A DNA stretch of 49,042 bases from Ruminococcus sp. (GCA_017481885.1 JAFUOM010000100.1:1-49042), one strand, 5' to 3'; counted from the stretch's first letter, positions 26,021-34,900 are shown. The notes: a model not told the origin generated them from the letters alone. Translations and numbers: made by a program.

Positions 26021-27190
26021 TTAAAGCTCCTTTAAAAATTCCTCAATAAGTGTTAACGCTTTTTTCAGATGCTTAAGAGAATAAGAGTATGACAAACGGA
26101 CAAAGCCTTCGCCACATTCGCCAAACGCTGAGCCTGGTACCAGTGCAACGTGCTTTGAGTGAAGAAGCTTTGTACAGAACTCCTCAGAAGTAAGTCCTGT
26201 TGACTTGATACAAGGGAAGCAGTAAAAAGCACCCTTTGGCTCAAAGCAGGTAAGTCCCATTTTGTTAAGACTGCCAACAACCAATCGTCTACGCATATCA
26301 TACTGGTCACGCATATAAACGATATCATCGTCGCCGTTTTTAAGTGCTTCAATAGCGGCATACTGAGCTGTAGTCGGAGCTGACATAATGCCGAACTGGT
26401 GAAGCTTTGTCATCATAGCGACAATCTCCTTAGGGCCACAAGCAAAACCGAGTCGCCAACCTGTCATAGCAAAGCTCTTTGAAAAGCCATTTATAACAAT
26501 AGTACGCTCTTTCATACCCTCGATGGTTGCTACAGAAACGTGAGTTTTTCCACCGTAAGTCAGCTCTGAGTAAATCTCGTCGGAAAGCACCATCAAATCG
26601 TGCTCGATAACAAGCTTAGAAATAGCCTCTAAGTCCTCTTTTTCCATAATCGCACCTGTAGGGTTATTAGGGAAAGGCAGGATTAAAAGCCTTGTTTTGT
26701 CAGTAATTTTATCTTTAATATCGTCAACTGTCAGTCTGAAATTATTCTCGATTTTTGTTTCAATAATAACAGGAGTTGCACCTGACATAATTGTCAGCGG
26801 TTCATAGCAAACAAAGGACGGCTGAGGAATAAGCACCTCGTCACCTTTGCCTACCAAACAACGGATTGCTACGTCAATCGCTTCGCTTCCGCCTACAGTT
26901 ACCAAAACCTCACTTTTAGGGTCGTATGTAAGGTCACATTTTCTGAGCATATAGTTGCTGATTTCTTTACACAACTCAGCAAAACCGCGGTTTGGTGTGT
27001 ACCAGGTTCTGCCCATCTCAAGCGAGTCAATACCTGCTTTTCTGATGTGCCACGGTGTTTTGAAGTCAGGCTCACCAATAGAAAGCGATATTACATTATC
27101 CATTTCATTGACAATATCAAAGAACTTTCTAATACCTGACGGCTTGACGCTCTTGATAGAGTCATTTATCTTTGAGTTGTAATCTATCAC
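26021..27190 (-). CDS. PLP-dependent class I/II aminotransferase
   Basis: The protein has 389 residues and a fold-type I aminotransferase sequence. The PLP lysine is in INGFSKSFAMTGWRLGFACG (about residue 235). The cofactor-binding Asn and Asp segments are LPFPNNPTGAIM and VLSDEIYSELTY. The C-terminal arginine that binds the substrate carboxylate is in FVRLSYSYS. The substrate is not determined by sequence; PatA/aspartate-type enzymes look closest. It starts at GTG 27190, overlapping the Lrp/AsnC stop by four bases, so the two are translationally coupled, and amino acid-responsive control by that regulator is plausible. Confidence 0.9.
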   Translation of the reverse strand: MIDYNSKINDSIKSVKPSGIRKFFDIVNEMDNVISLSIGEPDFKTPWHIRKAGIDSLEMGRTWYTPNRGFAELCKEISNYMLRKCDLTYDPKSEVLVTVGGSEAIDVAIRCLVGKGDEVLIPQPSFVCYEPLTIMSGATPVIIETKIENNFRLTVDDIKDKITDKTRLLILPFPNNPTGAIMEKEDLEAISKLVIEHDLMVLSDEIYSELTYGGKTHVSVATIEGMKERTIVINGFSKSFAMTGWRLGFACGPKEIVAMMTKLHQFGIMSAPTTAQYAAIEALKNGDDDIVYMRDQYDMRRRLVVGSLNKMGLTCFEPKGAFYCFPCIKSTGLTSEEFCTKLLHSKHVALVPGSAFGECGEGFVRLSYSYSLKHLKKALTLIEEFLKEL

Positions 27191-27669
27191 AGTATCATTT
27201 CCCTTCTGTCTGTCGGCTCTTCAACATCAACCAAAGCAACAGAGCCTTCTTTGTATCTCTTGAGCATAAAGTGTGTCGCTGTTGACACAATACCCTCAAG
27301 GGCAGACAGCTTTTTAGCTACGAACGCTGAAACATCCTGAATGGTCTCGCCTTTAACAATAAGTGCAAGGTCGTAACCGCCAGCCATAAGATAAACAGAC
27401 GAAACCTCGTCAAACATCATAACTTTCTCAGCTACTTCGTCAAAACCCTTTTCTTTCTGAGGAGTAACCTTAAGCTCAATAATTGCCATTACGCCTGCAT
27501 CTGGAACATTATCCCAGTTGACCATAGCCTGATAGCCTCTGATAATGCCTGAGTCCTCGTATTCTTTAATCTGAGCTTTGATATAGTCCTCAGGCTCGTT
27601 GAGCATAAGGGCGAGCTGAGCAGTTGTATAGTTAGAATTTTCTGATAAAAGCTTTAATAGTTTATCCAT
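27187..27669 (-). CDS. Lrp/AsnC-family regulator
   Basis: The protein has 160 residues. The N-terminal winged helix-turn-helix (LLKLLSENSNYTTAQLALML to about residue 60) is followed by a C-terminal RAM/AsnC effector domain with the beta-alpha-beta-beta pattern (GVMAIIELKVTPQKEKGFDEVA, SSVYLMAGGYDLALIVKG). Such proteins respond to amino acids and form octamers or dimers. It is coupled to the aminotransferase downstream, so regulation of amino-acid metabolism is likely. CGGAGGT supports ATG 27669. Confidence 0.88.
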   Translation of the reverse strand: MDKLLKLLSENSNYTTAQLALMLNEPEDYIKAQIKEYEDSGIIRGYQAMVNWDNVPDAGVMAIIELKVTPQKEKGFDEVAEKVMMFDEVSSVYLMAGGYDLALIVKGETIQDVSAFVAKKLSALEGIVSTATHFMLKRYKEGSVALVDVEEPTDRREMIL

Positions 27670-27681
27670 AGTTTACCTCCG

Positions 27682-28179
27682 CTACGTTGCCTGCAAAGCC
27701 ATAACATCGGTTGTGCAAACACAATCAAGGCATACCGCTGTAGCAATGCTGACAATTTCTGATTTTTCATCGTTAAGGTTGATTTCGAGCGCATCGTGAG
27801 AAGTCGAAAACCTTCTGCACACACACGCAATAACTGAGTTGTCAATGTCTAGAATATCGTAGGATTTGTTTAGCACATCTCCCCTGATATGAAGGGTAAC
27901 CCCGTGATACGACACAGCAAACTTTCGTTTTGACAAAGTTACGGTCAAGTAAAAATTACCGCTTTGTGAAGTTACATAACACGAACGAATCATAGCAAGA
28001 TTTGTGTCCCTGATTTTTGCAACACATTGCTCACCCTTCATAACATACATATGGTGGGATGAACGGGTGTGTCTGCCTGTTATTTTGTAAAGGCAGTCAC
28101 CCTTTTCAGTTGACACAATATACCTTGAATTATCGTCCGATTTGTCACGTTTGAGATAAATTTTCACACATATCACCAA
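27682..28179 (-). CDS. LURP-one-related/Tubby-like domain protein
   Basis: The protein has up to 165 residues and consists of repeated short beta strands without a signal peptide or membrane helix: RYIVSTEKGDCLYKITG, HHMYVMKGEQCVAKIRD, and FYLTVTLSKRKFAVSYHGV. This layout resembles LURP-one-related/Tubby C-terminal-like barrels, which are of unclear function in bacteria. The start is uncertain: TTG 28179 is the longest, and GTG 28167 after GGTGATAT fits well too. It lies between nadE and the Lrp gene, 12 bp from the latter. Confidence 0.6.
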   Translation of the reverse strand: MVICVKIYLKRDKSDDNSRYIVSTEKGDCLYKITGRHTRSSHHMYVMKGEQCVAKIRDTNLAMIRSCYVTSQSGNFYLTVTLSKRKFAVSYHGVTLHIRGDVLNKSYDILDIDNSVIACVCRRFSTSHDALEINLNDEKSEIVSIATAVCLDCVCTTDVMALQAT

Positions 28180-28202
28180 AGTTATTATTACAAAAAACAG
28201 TC

Positions 28203-30119
28203 TTATAATTCGTTGATACGCTCAAGCCACAGACGAACCTGTAAGTCAGACGGCATCTTAAAGTCACCTCTAGGAGACAGACACACCGAACCAACCTTTG
28301 GACCATCAGGCAGGCAGGAACGCTTGAACTGCTGAGTAAAGAATCGAATAAAGAACTTCTGCATCCACTTTTTAATTGTGTAACGGTCGTACTCTTCTTT
28401 GAATGTTTTCACAGCCATATAGAAGATTTTTTCAGGAGAAAAACCGTAACGCACAAAATAGTAAAGGAAGAAATCGTGCAGTTCATATGGTCCGACAACA
28501 TCCTCAGTAACCTGAGAAATATTGCCGTTTTTATCCGGTGGCAAAAGTTCAGGTGACACAGGAGTCGCTAAAATATCATTAATAATACTACCGATTTCGT
28601 TTGGAACAAGCTGAGTTTCATATTTAACCAAGTGTCTGACCATTGTCTTTGGTACCGACGCATTGACTGCATACATAGACATATGGTCACCGTTGTATGT
28701 TGCCCAACCAAGAGCGAGCTCAGACAAATCACCTGTACCTACAACCAACGCTCCGACTTTGTTTGCAATATCCATCAGTACAAGTGTGCGCTGACGAGCC
28801 TGAGCATTTTCGTAAGTGGTGTCGAGTTTATTTTCATCGTGACCGATATCAATAAAATGTTGTTTTACAGCCTTTGTGATATCAACAACAGAGAAATCAG
28901 CACCATAAGCAATTGAGAGTTTTTCAGCGTTTGACTTTGTGCGTGCAGTTGTGCCAAAACACGGCATTGAAACAGCGTGCAGGTTCTTTCTGCTAAGTCC
29001 TAAAATATCAAGTGCTTTAACACTGACGATAAGAGCAAGCGTACTGTCAAGACCACCTGATACACCGAGCACCAGCTCTTTGATTGACGCACTCTGCATT
29101 CTTGTAGCAAGACCGACAGCCTGCATTGTGAGGATGTCTTCACATCGTTTGTTAAGCTCGGTTTTCTCGCTAGGAATGAACGGATGCTTTCTGAATCTTC
29201 TGCTGAGTTTTGTCTGTCTTACAACCATATCAAAATTGACAAAGTGAATCTTCTTATCACAATCAGTTGAAGTAAAAGTATTGTTCTTTCTGCGTTCTGT
29301 GTCAAGTCGCTGTACATCGATGTCAGCGTAAGTGATACCCTCTGTGTACTTGATTGATTCGCCCAGAATGTTAGCATTTTCAGCAATGATATTATGAGCA
29401 GAATAAACAGCATCTGTCGAGCTCTCTCCCGGACCAGCAGAAGCAAAAAGATAAGCACAGCACAACTTGCCACTGTTAATGCGAATGAGGTCTCTGCGAT
29501 AGTCAGACTTACCTGCGTATTCACTGCTTGCGGCTAAGTTGGCAATAACCGTAGCCTTGCCATTTAAAACAAGATTCTGCGATGGTGACATCGGTGCAAG
29601 CAAATCTTCGCATATCTCTACGCCGATTCTCAGCTCCTTTAGCTGATTGCAACACAACACAACATTTGCACACAAGCGAACATCCTGACCTGCGAAATGT
29701 ATAATTTCATCAATATCTTTTCCTGATGTAAAATATCTGAGTTCATAATACTCGTTATAGTTAGGAAGATTACACTTTGGAACAAGGGCAAGCAACTCAC
29801 CCTTATACATAACCGCAGCACAATTATACAAAGCGTCGTTAACCGCTACAGGAACACCGATTATCGCCATAATTCCCATAGCCTTAGTTCTATTTAGAAT
29901 CCGCTCAACCGCAGACTCAGCGTGTTCAAGCAAAAAATTGTGCATAAACATATCCGCACAAGTGTAGCCTGTAACGCAAAGCTCAGGGAAAACTACGAGC
30001 GACGCACCGTGTTGTGCAGCAAAAGAGATCTGAGAGATAATCTGCTCGCTGTTGTATACACAGTCAGCAACCTTGATAGTTGGTGTTGCACACGCAGTCT
30101 TTACAAATCCGTAGTTCAT
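28203..30119 (-). CDS. nadE: Glutamine-dependent NAD+ synthetase
   Basis: The protein has about 638 residues, the size of the two-domain glutamine-hydrolysing enzyme. It makes NAD from deamido-NAD, ATP and glutamine. The N-terminal nitrilase-like glutaminase domain has the Glu-Lys-Cys triad visible in VVFPELCVTGYT, VPKCNLPNYNEYYE and GVEICEDLLAP. The C-terminal synthetase domain has the ATP pyrophosphatase P-loop LGVSGGLDSTLALIV (about 360-375) and TGDLSELALGWATY. ATG 30119 is chosen over the longer frame because GGGAGGA lies just upstream. It precedes the LURP-one-like gene. Confidence 0.95.
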   Translation of the reverse strand: MNYGFVKTACATPTIKVADCVYNSEQIISQISFAAQHGASLVVFPELCVTGYTCADMFMHNFLLEHAESAVERILNRTKAMGIMAIIGVPVAVNDALYNCAAVMYKGELLALVPKCNLPNYNEYYELRYFTSGKDIDEIIHFAGQDVRLCANVVLCCNQLKELRIGVEICEDLLAPMSPSQNLVLNGKATVIANLAASSEYAGKSDYRRDLIRINSGKLCCAYLFASAGPGESSTDAVYSAHNIIAENANILGESIKYTEGITYADIDVQRLDTERRKNNTFTSTDCDKKIHFVNFDMVVRQTKLSRRFRKHPFIPSEKTELNKRCEDILTMQAVGLATRMQSASIKELVLGVSGGLDSTLALIVSVKALDILGLSRKNLHAVSMPCFGTTARTKSNAEKLSIAYGADFSVVDITKAVKQHFIDIGHDENKLDTTYENAQARQRTLVLMDIANKVGALVVGTGDLSELALGWATYNGDHMSMYAVNASVPKTMVRHLVKYETQLVPNEIGSIINDILATPVSPELLPPDKNGNISQVTEDVVGPYELHDFFLYYFVRYGFSPEKIFYMAVKTFKEEYDRYTIKKWMQKFFIRFFTQQFKRSCLPDGPKVGSVCLSPRGDFKMPSDLQVRLWLERINEL

Positions 30120-30134
30120 AAAAATCCTCCCATA

Positions 30135-30166
30135 AAAAATATCCATAACATATGATAGTTATGGAT
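30135..30166 (-). terminator. Terminator after the Wzy-like gene
   Basis: ATCCATAAC and GTTATGGAT (30141-30149 with 30158-30166) form a 9-bp stem followed on the reverse strand by ATTTTTTAT. It separates the polysaccharide genes from nadE. Confidence 0.8.
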
Positions 30167-30218
30167 ATTATAACCGATATTTGTGATTTTTACAAGCGTT
30201 TGACGATATTTAACGACG

Positions 30219-31679
30219 TTAAAGCATAGTTTTTCTGAGCTTTCGCTTAAAGAGATAAATCCCCTCCTGATAATCAGGCTCATACGCACACAAAAAGCAC
30301 GAAACATATCCCATAATAAGCCAGAAAAACAGCACCGTAAACGACACATCATACAGCAACGCTTTCTCGAAAAACGCATACACAAGATATGCACACAAGA
30401 AAGAATACATACACGGCAGAATACTTTCCTTGAGATTCTTAGCCTTGAAAACATGGATTGAAATGTGCTTTGCAAAACGGAGTCCGAAAAGCGAGAACAA
30501 CACAAATCCGACTATACCCGAACACACAAGGATTGTAGCATAACCATTGTGAAAATCTGTCGCAAATTTCGACAATGCCTCTCCGTATATATCCGAAAAA
30601 GCAATGCCGTTATCAAACTTAGTCTCGCCGTAATCGTAGACATTACCTTTTCCTATGCCGAAAAGCGGAAAATCAGAGAAAAGTGATGCCGCCTGTCGCC
30701 ACAGCCTAAAACGACCACTGTCGAGATTTTTATTCAGATGGCCAAAAGTAATACGCTCTGTTGCATAGAACATATCCTCTTCCATACCTTCAGTTTTTTC
30801 AATCTGCAATCCTGCTTCTGCTTTTTCCAGAATTTCCGTAAAACCTGCCTGTGTGAAAAATCTTACGAAGAACACACTGCTTGTAACGAATACACCTGCA
30901 ATCATAAGTGCAACAAGCTTTACAACAATCTGCTTTTTTGAAAACTCACGTTCTGAACCAAACATTTTGTACAACACGAATGTGATAACATAGAACACAA
31001 TCAGCACAATAGCACCGTTTGAGTCACACAAAAACAGTGACATTCCGTTGATTGCAACAGCACTGAGTAACCAGATTCGTGACACTCTTTCCTGTCCTGA
31101 TATTTCGATAAAATTTGTTTTTGTCAGCATATGAACACAGAAAAGCGCAACTACAGACACAAAGCCCAAGGTGTTAGGATTTGAATAAATGCCTGTAAAT
31201 CGATTTTCGTAAATAATAAACTTAATCGACATAACCTCAAAGCTGATGCCTGCCATCATACAAGCAAGTCCCATTACGCCAACGATAGTGGTTGTGTAAA
31301 CCATAAAGCGACACACCGAATACAGCTCACGTCTGAAATTAAGGTGTTTTTCAGTGTGCAGACCATAGAAAATAAAAAAGCATATGCACACGTGAAACTG
31401 AATAACCATATTGTACAAAAAGTTATCAGCGATATGTATAACAGCGGTGATTGTAGAAAAGAAAACGAACGCTAAAAGCCATAAACCGAAACGTGTTTTT
31501 GTGAACACTCTACGCTTACGCTCGTTGTAAAACAGCAGGAAAACACCCCACAAAAACAAAAAGACCAGTGACACATAAGCAGGAACCTGTATAAAAGAAA
31601 CATTACAGAAAAACAAGCAAACAATATAGCTGATTCTAAAAAGCGAATTATTAGTAATAACAGCTCTCAATTTTTCCAT
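30219..31679 (-). CDS. O-antigen ligase/polymerase-family membrane protein
   Basis: The protein has about 486 residues, with about 11-12 hydrophobic segments. The periplasmic loop segment near residues 330-390 (ERITFGHLNKNLDSGRFRLW, PLFGIGKGNVYDYG, FHNGYATILVCSGIVGFVLF) is the Wzy_C signature of O-antigen ligases and polysaccharide polymerases. ATG 31679, eight bases after AGGAG, is preferred to the GTG at 31688. It follows a sugar-phosphate transferase gene after 47 bp, so the two are probably a small surface-polysaccharide operon. Which polymer it extends or attaches is unknown. Confidence 0.8.
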   Translation of the reverse strand: MEKLRAVITNNSLFRISYIVCLFFCNVSFIQVPAYVSLVFLFLWGVFLLFYNERKRRVFTKTRFGLWLLAFVFFSTITAVIHIADNFLYNMVIQFHVCICFFIFYGLHTEKHLNFRRELYSVCRFMVYTTTIVGVMGLACMMAGISFEVMSIKFIIYENRFTGIYSNPNTLGFVSVVALFCVHMLTKTNFIEISGQERVSRIWLLSAVAINGMSLFLCDSNGAIVLIVFYVITFVLYKMFGSEREFSKKQIVVKLVALMIAGVFVTSSVFFVRFFTQAGFTEILEKAEAGLQIEKTEGMEEDMFYATERITFGHLNKNLDSGRFRLWRQAASLFSDFPLFGIGKGNVYDYGETKFDNGIAFSDIYGEALSKFATDFHNGYATILVCSGIVGFVLFSLFGLRFAKHISIHVFKAKNLKESILPCMYSFLCAYLVYAFFEKALLYDVSFTVLFFWLIMGYVSCFLCAYEPDYQEGIYLFKRKLRKTML

Positions 31680-31726
31680 ACATTTCACTCCTATCGCTTA
31701 GTAATCTCGGTCTTTTGAGGATAAAA

Positions 31727-32419
31727 TCAAAGCAAAACCTGTTTAACGGTCTTGTACATCAGATATATATCCCACTTGAAATCAAAACGTTCAATGTATT
31801 TTAAATTATATCTCATTTTCTTTGGCAAAATTTCGTTCATATAAATTTCGTCTACCCTCTCAGGGTCAGAAATCTCGCCTAAAATTCTGTCCTCATCCTT
31901 GAATTTAATGCTAGCAAGTGATGTAACACCGGCAGCCATCAGAAGTGTCGCATACATTTTCGGTGTGTACTTGTCAACGTACTTTGTAACCTCAGGACGT
32001 GTTCCAACAATGCTCATTTTACCCGATAAAACGTGAAAAATCTGCGGCAACTCGTCAAGCCTTAACTTTCTTAACACCTTGCCGATTCCTGTAATTCTGT
32101 CGTCATTTTCAGTAGTAAGGAGTCCTGCTTTGTCAGCACCGACCTTCATTGTTCTAAATTTCAGAATCTTGAATTTTTTGCCGTAAGTTGTAACACGCTC
32201 TTGCTTATACAGCACTGGTCCCTTTGAACTGAATTTGATTATTAGTGCAATAATCAGCATTGGAAGAGCCAATAATACTATCATAATCAAGCTGAGAACT
32301 ATGTCAGCAACTCGCTTGACAAGAAGACTTTTACGCTTTTTGTCAAGTATATCGTAGTAATGCTTTACTTCGTCATTTTTAAACTCATCAGGGAGATTTT
32401 CAAATGGTTTTAGCAACAT
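31727..32419 (-). CDS. Undecaprenyl-phosphate sugar phosphotransferase
   Basis: The protein has 230 residues and belongs to the short bacterial sugar transferase family (PglC/WcaJ catalytic unit). It would transfer a sugar phosphate from a nucleotide sugar to undecaprenyl phosphate, starting surface-glycan synthesis. A basic segment precedes one hydrophobic re-entrant helix (about 38-62). The catalytic core shows GPVLYKQERV, FKILKFRTM, the DE pair in LRKLRLDELPQ, and SIVGTRPE. GGAGG supports ATG 32419, and a good promoter lies at 32454-32482. Confidence 0.9.
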   Translation of the reverse strand: MLLKPFENLPDEFKNDEVKHYYDILDKKRKSLLVKRVADIVLSLIMIVLLALPMLIIALIIKFSSKGPVLYKQERVTTYGKKFKILKFRTMKVGADKAGLLTTENDDRITGIGKVLRKLRLDELPQIFHVLSGKMSIVGTRPEVTKYVDKYTPKMYATLLMAAGVTSLASIKFKDEDRILGEISDPERVDEIYMNEILPKKMRYNLKYIERFDFKWDIYLMYKTVKQVLL

Positions 32420-32453
32420 AAGAAGCCTCCATATATTGTTGTTTAATTCAATG

Positions 32454-32482
32454 ATTATACACCAAATATGTTAATTTTTCAA
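32454..32482 (-). promoter_or_regulatory. Sigma-A-type promoter of the polysaccharide operon
   Basis: On the reverse strand TTGAAA (32482-32477) is followed after 17 bp by TATAAT (32459-32454), 35 bp upstream of the sugar transferase start. Confidence 0.7.
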
Positions 32483-32563
32483 TACCATCGAGAAAACTTG
32501 GTTATTATGCCGAACGGAAAGTATTTAATTACATTTTTGTCAAAATATTATCTGCGTTTATTC

Positions 32564-32592
32564 TTGACTAAATGTAAGATACAGAGTAGAAT
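32564..32592 (+). promoter_or_regulatory. Sigma-A-type promoter of the DUF1292 gene
   Basis: TTGACT (32564-32569), 17 bp, TAGAAT (32587-32592), 29 bp before the ATG and followed by AAGGAG. Confidence 0.75.
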
Positions 32593-32621
32593 TATCATAT
32601 ACTAATAAGGAGCTTGGTACT

Positions 32622-32912
32622 ATGGATAAAGATTTTGCACCTGATCTCATTACTCTTATCGACGACGAAAACGTTGAACACAACTTTGAGATTATCGACA
32701 CCATCGAAAACGAAAAGGGTATTTTCTATGCACTGTATCCTATTTTTGACGACGCTGACGAAGCTGTCGCTGATGATGGTGAGTATTATATTATGGAAGT
32801 TATCGAAGAAGACGGCGAGGAACAACTTGCCGAGGTAGACGACGACGCTTTGCTTGACGAGCTCGCTGAAATCTTTGAAAAAAGATTCGAGGAGCTTTTC
32901 TCAGAAGAGTGA
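32622..32912 (+). CDS. DUF1292 protein
   Basis: The 96-residue acidic protein belongs to DUF1292, small Firmicute proteins of unknown function. The sequence ITLIDDENVEHNFEIIDTIE, a YALYPIF strand, YYIMEVIEEDGEE and the helical acidic tail are typical. No membrane segment is present. The promoter at 32564-32592 and AAGGAG support the start. The 6S RNA begins within about five bases of the stop codon, so the two may share a transcript. Confidence 0.88.
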   Translation: MDKDFAPDLITLIDDENVEHNFEIIDTIENEKGIFYALYPIFDDADEAVADDGEYYIMEVIEEDGEEQLAEVDDDALLDELAEIFEKRFEELFSEE

Positions 32913-32916
32913 TTGA

Positions 32917-33104
32917 CTCCTGCCTGATTCGCGAATCGGTGAAAATAACCCTACAACCTTTAAATCGGGAGTTTAACTCCGTCAGCGGTGTGCAGACCTC
33001 CCCTTATGGGACGAAGGGAGCCTAAAGCTGATGGGTGGACACCCACCTGTCACTATAGTAGGCAGGTTATGTTTAGCCGATACGGTCAGGCGGGGTATTT
33101 TTTT
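32917..33104 (+). ncRNA. ssrS: 6S RNA
   Basis: The stretch is about 188 nt and non-coding. The ends pair in a long terminal stem: CCTGCCTGA (32919-32927) with TCAGGCGGG (about 33086-33094), then ATCGGT with GCCGAT, then ATAACC and CTAC with GTAG and GGTTAT. The centre contains hairpins (GGAGT/ACTCC, CTCCC/GGGAG, GGTGG/CCACC). The apical region GTGCAGACC to GGGAGCCTAAAGCTGATG parallels the apex of the E. coli 6S RNA. It ends in a T-run from about 33097. 6S RNA binds the sigma-A RNA polymerase holoenzyme and dampens transcription in stationary phase. I see no strong promoter of its own, so it may be processed from the DUF1292 transcript. Confidence 0.75.
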
Positions 33105-33124
33105 GTATTTTTTAGGAGATTATT

Positions 33125-34087
33125 ATGAATATTTCTGTTTTAGGTTGCGGTCGTTGGGGTAGCTGTATTGCTTGGTATCTTGATAAAATCGGCCACAATG
33201 TTATTTCGTGCGGACTTGAAACTGCACCTGAGCTTATCGCTCTGCGTGACACTCACAAAAACGATTACCTCACATACCCAGAGTCCATAGAAGTTACATC
33301 AGACTTAGAAAAAGCTGTTTCACACGCTGAAACTATTATAATATCAATTTCATCTCAGCACCTTCGTTCATATATGGGCGACATCGCAAAATATCCGCTT
33401 GAGGGTAAAAACATTGTGCTTTGTATGAAGGGCGTTGAGGTTGACACCGGATGCAGGCTTTCTGAAGTTGTGTCGAGCTTTGTTGATAAAGACAAAACTC
33501 CGATTGCTGTGTGGGTTGGTCCCGGACATCCACAAGATTACGTAAAGGGTATTCCAAACTGTATGGTAATCGACTCTGATAACGAAGAAGTCAAAGAGAC
33601 GCTGGTCAACGAGTTTTCATCTGAGCTTATTAGATTTTACATAGGAACTGACCTCATCGGTAGTGAAATCGGTGCTGCTGCAAAAAACGTAATCGGCATT
33701 GCTGCAGGTATGCTCGACGGCATTGGTTACACTTCTCTTAAAGGCGCTTTGATGGCACGTGCTCCAAGAGAGATTTATAGACTTGTTGAAGCAATGGGAG
33801 GTAACGGTATTTCAGCCTACGGTCTTTGTCACCTTGGCGACTACGAGGCAACACTTTTCTCACCGTGGAGTCACAACAGACGCTACGGCGAAAGCCACGC
33901 AAAAGGCGAAAAATTCGAAAAGCTCGCTGAGGGTGTTATGACTTCAAAGGCTCTGTACAAATTGAGCAAAAAATATGATGTTGAAATGCCAATCACAACA
34001 GCAATATATAATATTCTTTTTGAGAACAAAGAATTCAAAACAGAACTTTCCTCGCTTTTCGAACGCTCTGTTAAACAGGAATTCTGA
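33125..34087 (+). CDS. gpsA: NAD(P)H-dependent glycerol-3-phosphate dehydrogenase
   Basis: The 320-residue protein matches GpsA in length and motifs. It reduces dihydroxyacetone phosphate to glycerol-3-phosphate for membrane lipid synthesis. The N-terminal dinucleotide-binding motif is SVLGCGRWGSCIAWYL. The catalytic Lys region is IGAAAKNVIGIAAGMLDGIGY, preceded by VLCMKGVE and AVWVGPGHPQDY; the latter replaces the more common SGPSFA(K/E)E motif, a divergent form. TTAGGAGA supports ATG 33125. It directly follows the 6S RNA and ends in a strong terminator. Assignment to GpsA is solid at family level, less so for exact substrate because of the changed motif. Confidence 0.85.
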   Translation: MNISVLGCGRWGSCIAWYLDKIGHNVISCGLETAPELIALRDTHKNDYLTYPESIEVTSDLEKAVSHAETIIISISSQHLRSYMGDIAKYPLEGKNIVLCMKGVEVDTGCRLSEVVSSFVDKDKTPIAVWVGPGHPQDYVKGIPNCMVIDSDNEEVKETLVNEFSSELIRFYIGTDLIGSEIGAAAKNVIGIAAGMLDGIGYTSLKGALMARAPREIYRLVEAMGGNGISAYGLCHLGDYEATLFSPWSHNRRYGESHAKGEKFEKLAEGVMTSKALYKLSKKYDVEMPITTAIYNILFENKEFKTELSSLFERSVKQEF

Positions 34088-34108
34088 TACATTAAACCTA
34101 CACCACTA

Positions 34109-34139
34109 CACACCTGAACACTATTTTCAGGTGTGTTTT
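34109..34139 (+). terminator. Intrinsic terminator of the gpsA-like gene
   Basis: CACACCTGA (34109-34117) pairs with TCAGGTGTG (34127-34135), then TTTTCGTTT. Confidence 0.85.
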
Positions 34140-34154
34140 CGTTTAACAACAAAG

Positions 34155-34186
34155 AAGAGCTACGGCAAAAACCGTAGCTCTTTTCT
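34155..34186. terminator. Bidirectional terminator hairpin
   Basis: AAGAGCTACGG (34155-34165) pairs with CCGTAGCTCTT (34172-34182). It serves as a second stop for the forward gene and as the terminator of the reverse-strand dockerin gene ending at 34207. Confidence 0.75.
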
Positions 34187-34206
34187 TTTAGTTTGCTCAA
34201 GGTAAA

Positions 34207-34839
34207 TTACACCAATTGTTCAAACATAATGTCGTAGTTAACTGCGCCAACCCACAAATCCTGACCTACGCGGGAATTGCTGTTAAAAATCTGTGCACAG
34301 AACTGCTGGATGTATGTAGCATCAATAATTGAAATCATACCATCACCATCAGTATCAGCCTGGCAACTCTTGAAATAATCAAATGTATGTAATTTAGCAA
34401 GATGCTGCTGAATATAAGTTGCATCGACAACGGTCGCCATTTTGTCATCGTCAACATCGCCGTAACATCCCCAGTAATCGCACATAGCAACAACTATGTA
34501 AAACGTTACAGCCTCACTTTTTGAGATGATTGAACCGTTTTCATTATAAGCATTAACCGTAAGCACAAAAGGCATATCAGGAGTAATATAATAATCAGGC
34601 GCCCAATCGTAAGAATTGCCGACTACATTTTCTTTGATGTCATAGTAATCGGTTGATGTGTCAATACTCACCTCGTAGTATGAAGCATCTTGCACCTCTT
34701 CCCAGCTTATACTGACCTTTGTAAGTCCACCGACAACCTGTGCTTCAAAAGTATCAACTGTGGTATCTGCGTAAACAGACACAATACAAGCTGTCATTAT
34801 CATAATAAACACAATAACTAATGATAATACTTTTTTCAC
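34207..34839 (-). CDS. Secreted fibronectin-III-like protein with dockerin
   Basis: The protein has about 210 residues. GTG 34839 is preferred as start because AGAGGTGA lies upstream at good spacing. A signal peptide ends near SVYADT. A single fibronectin type III-like domain (about 30-115: VSISWEEVQDASYYEVSID, FVLTVNAYNENGSI) is followed by a dockerin. The first calcium loop, DVDDDKMATVVD, lacks the usual Gly and is probably weaker; the second, DTDGDGMISIID, is complete. The helices are followed by IQQHLA and IQQFCA. It is monocistronic between a bidirectional terminator and its own promoter. No enzyme domain is present. Confidence 0.85.
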   Translation of the reverse strand: MKKVLSLVIVFIMIMTACIVSVYADTTVDTFEAQVVGGLTKVSISWEEVQDASYYEVSIDTSTDYYDIKENVVGNSYDWAPDYYITPDMPFVLTVNAYNENGSIISKSEAVTFYIVVAMCDYWGCYGDVDDDKMATVVDATYIQQHLAKLHTFDYFKSCQADTDGDGMISIIDATYIQQFCAQIFNSNSRVGQDLWVGAVNYDIMFEQLV

Positions 34840-34871
34840 AAAAATCACCTCTGCATAATCATTATGGCAAT

Positions 34872-34900
34872 ATTATACCATAATCTGCAAAGCATAACAA
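34872..34900 (-). promoter_or_regulatory. Sigma-A-type promoter of the 34839 dockerin gene
   Basis: On the reverse strand TTGTTA (34900-34895), 17 bp, TATAAT (34877-34872). The stretch from 34901 to about 35281 is very AT-rich non-coding DNA, with a short GC-rich hairpin near 35080-35096 and no gene. Confidence 0.6.

Noticed and set aside
32595..32825. Reverse-strand frame opposite DUF1292
   Set aside because: It lies on the complement of a confidently assigned gene and covers that gene's ribosome site; treated as a shadow.
32917..33104. Riboswitch or T-box controlling gpsA
   Set aside because: No T-box AGGGTGGNACCGCG sequence or known riboswitch core is seen, whereas the long closing stem and apical region fit 6S RNA better.
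33500..33520. GTGTGGG in the gpsA-like gene, and a CCCACAC near 5223
   Set aside because: Both are isolated copies inside coding sequence, without a paired box or TATAAT at the right distance.
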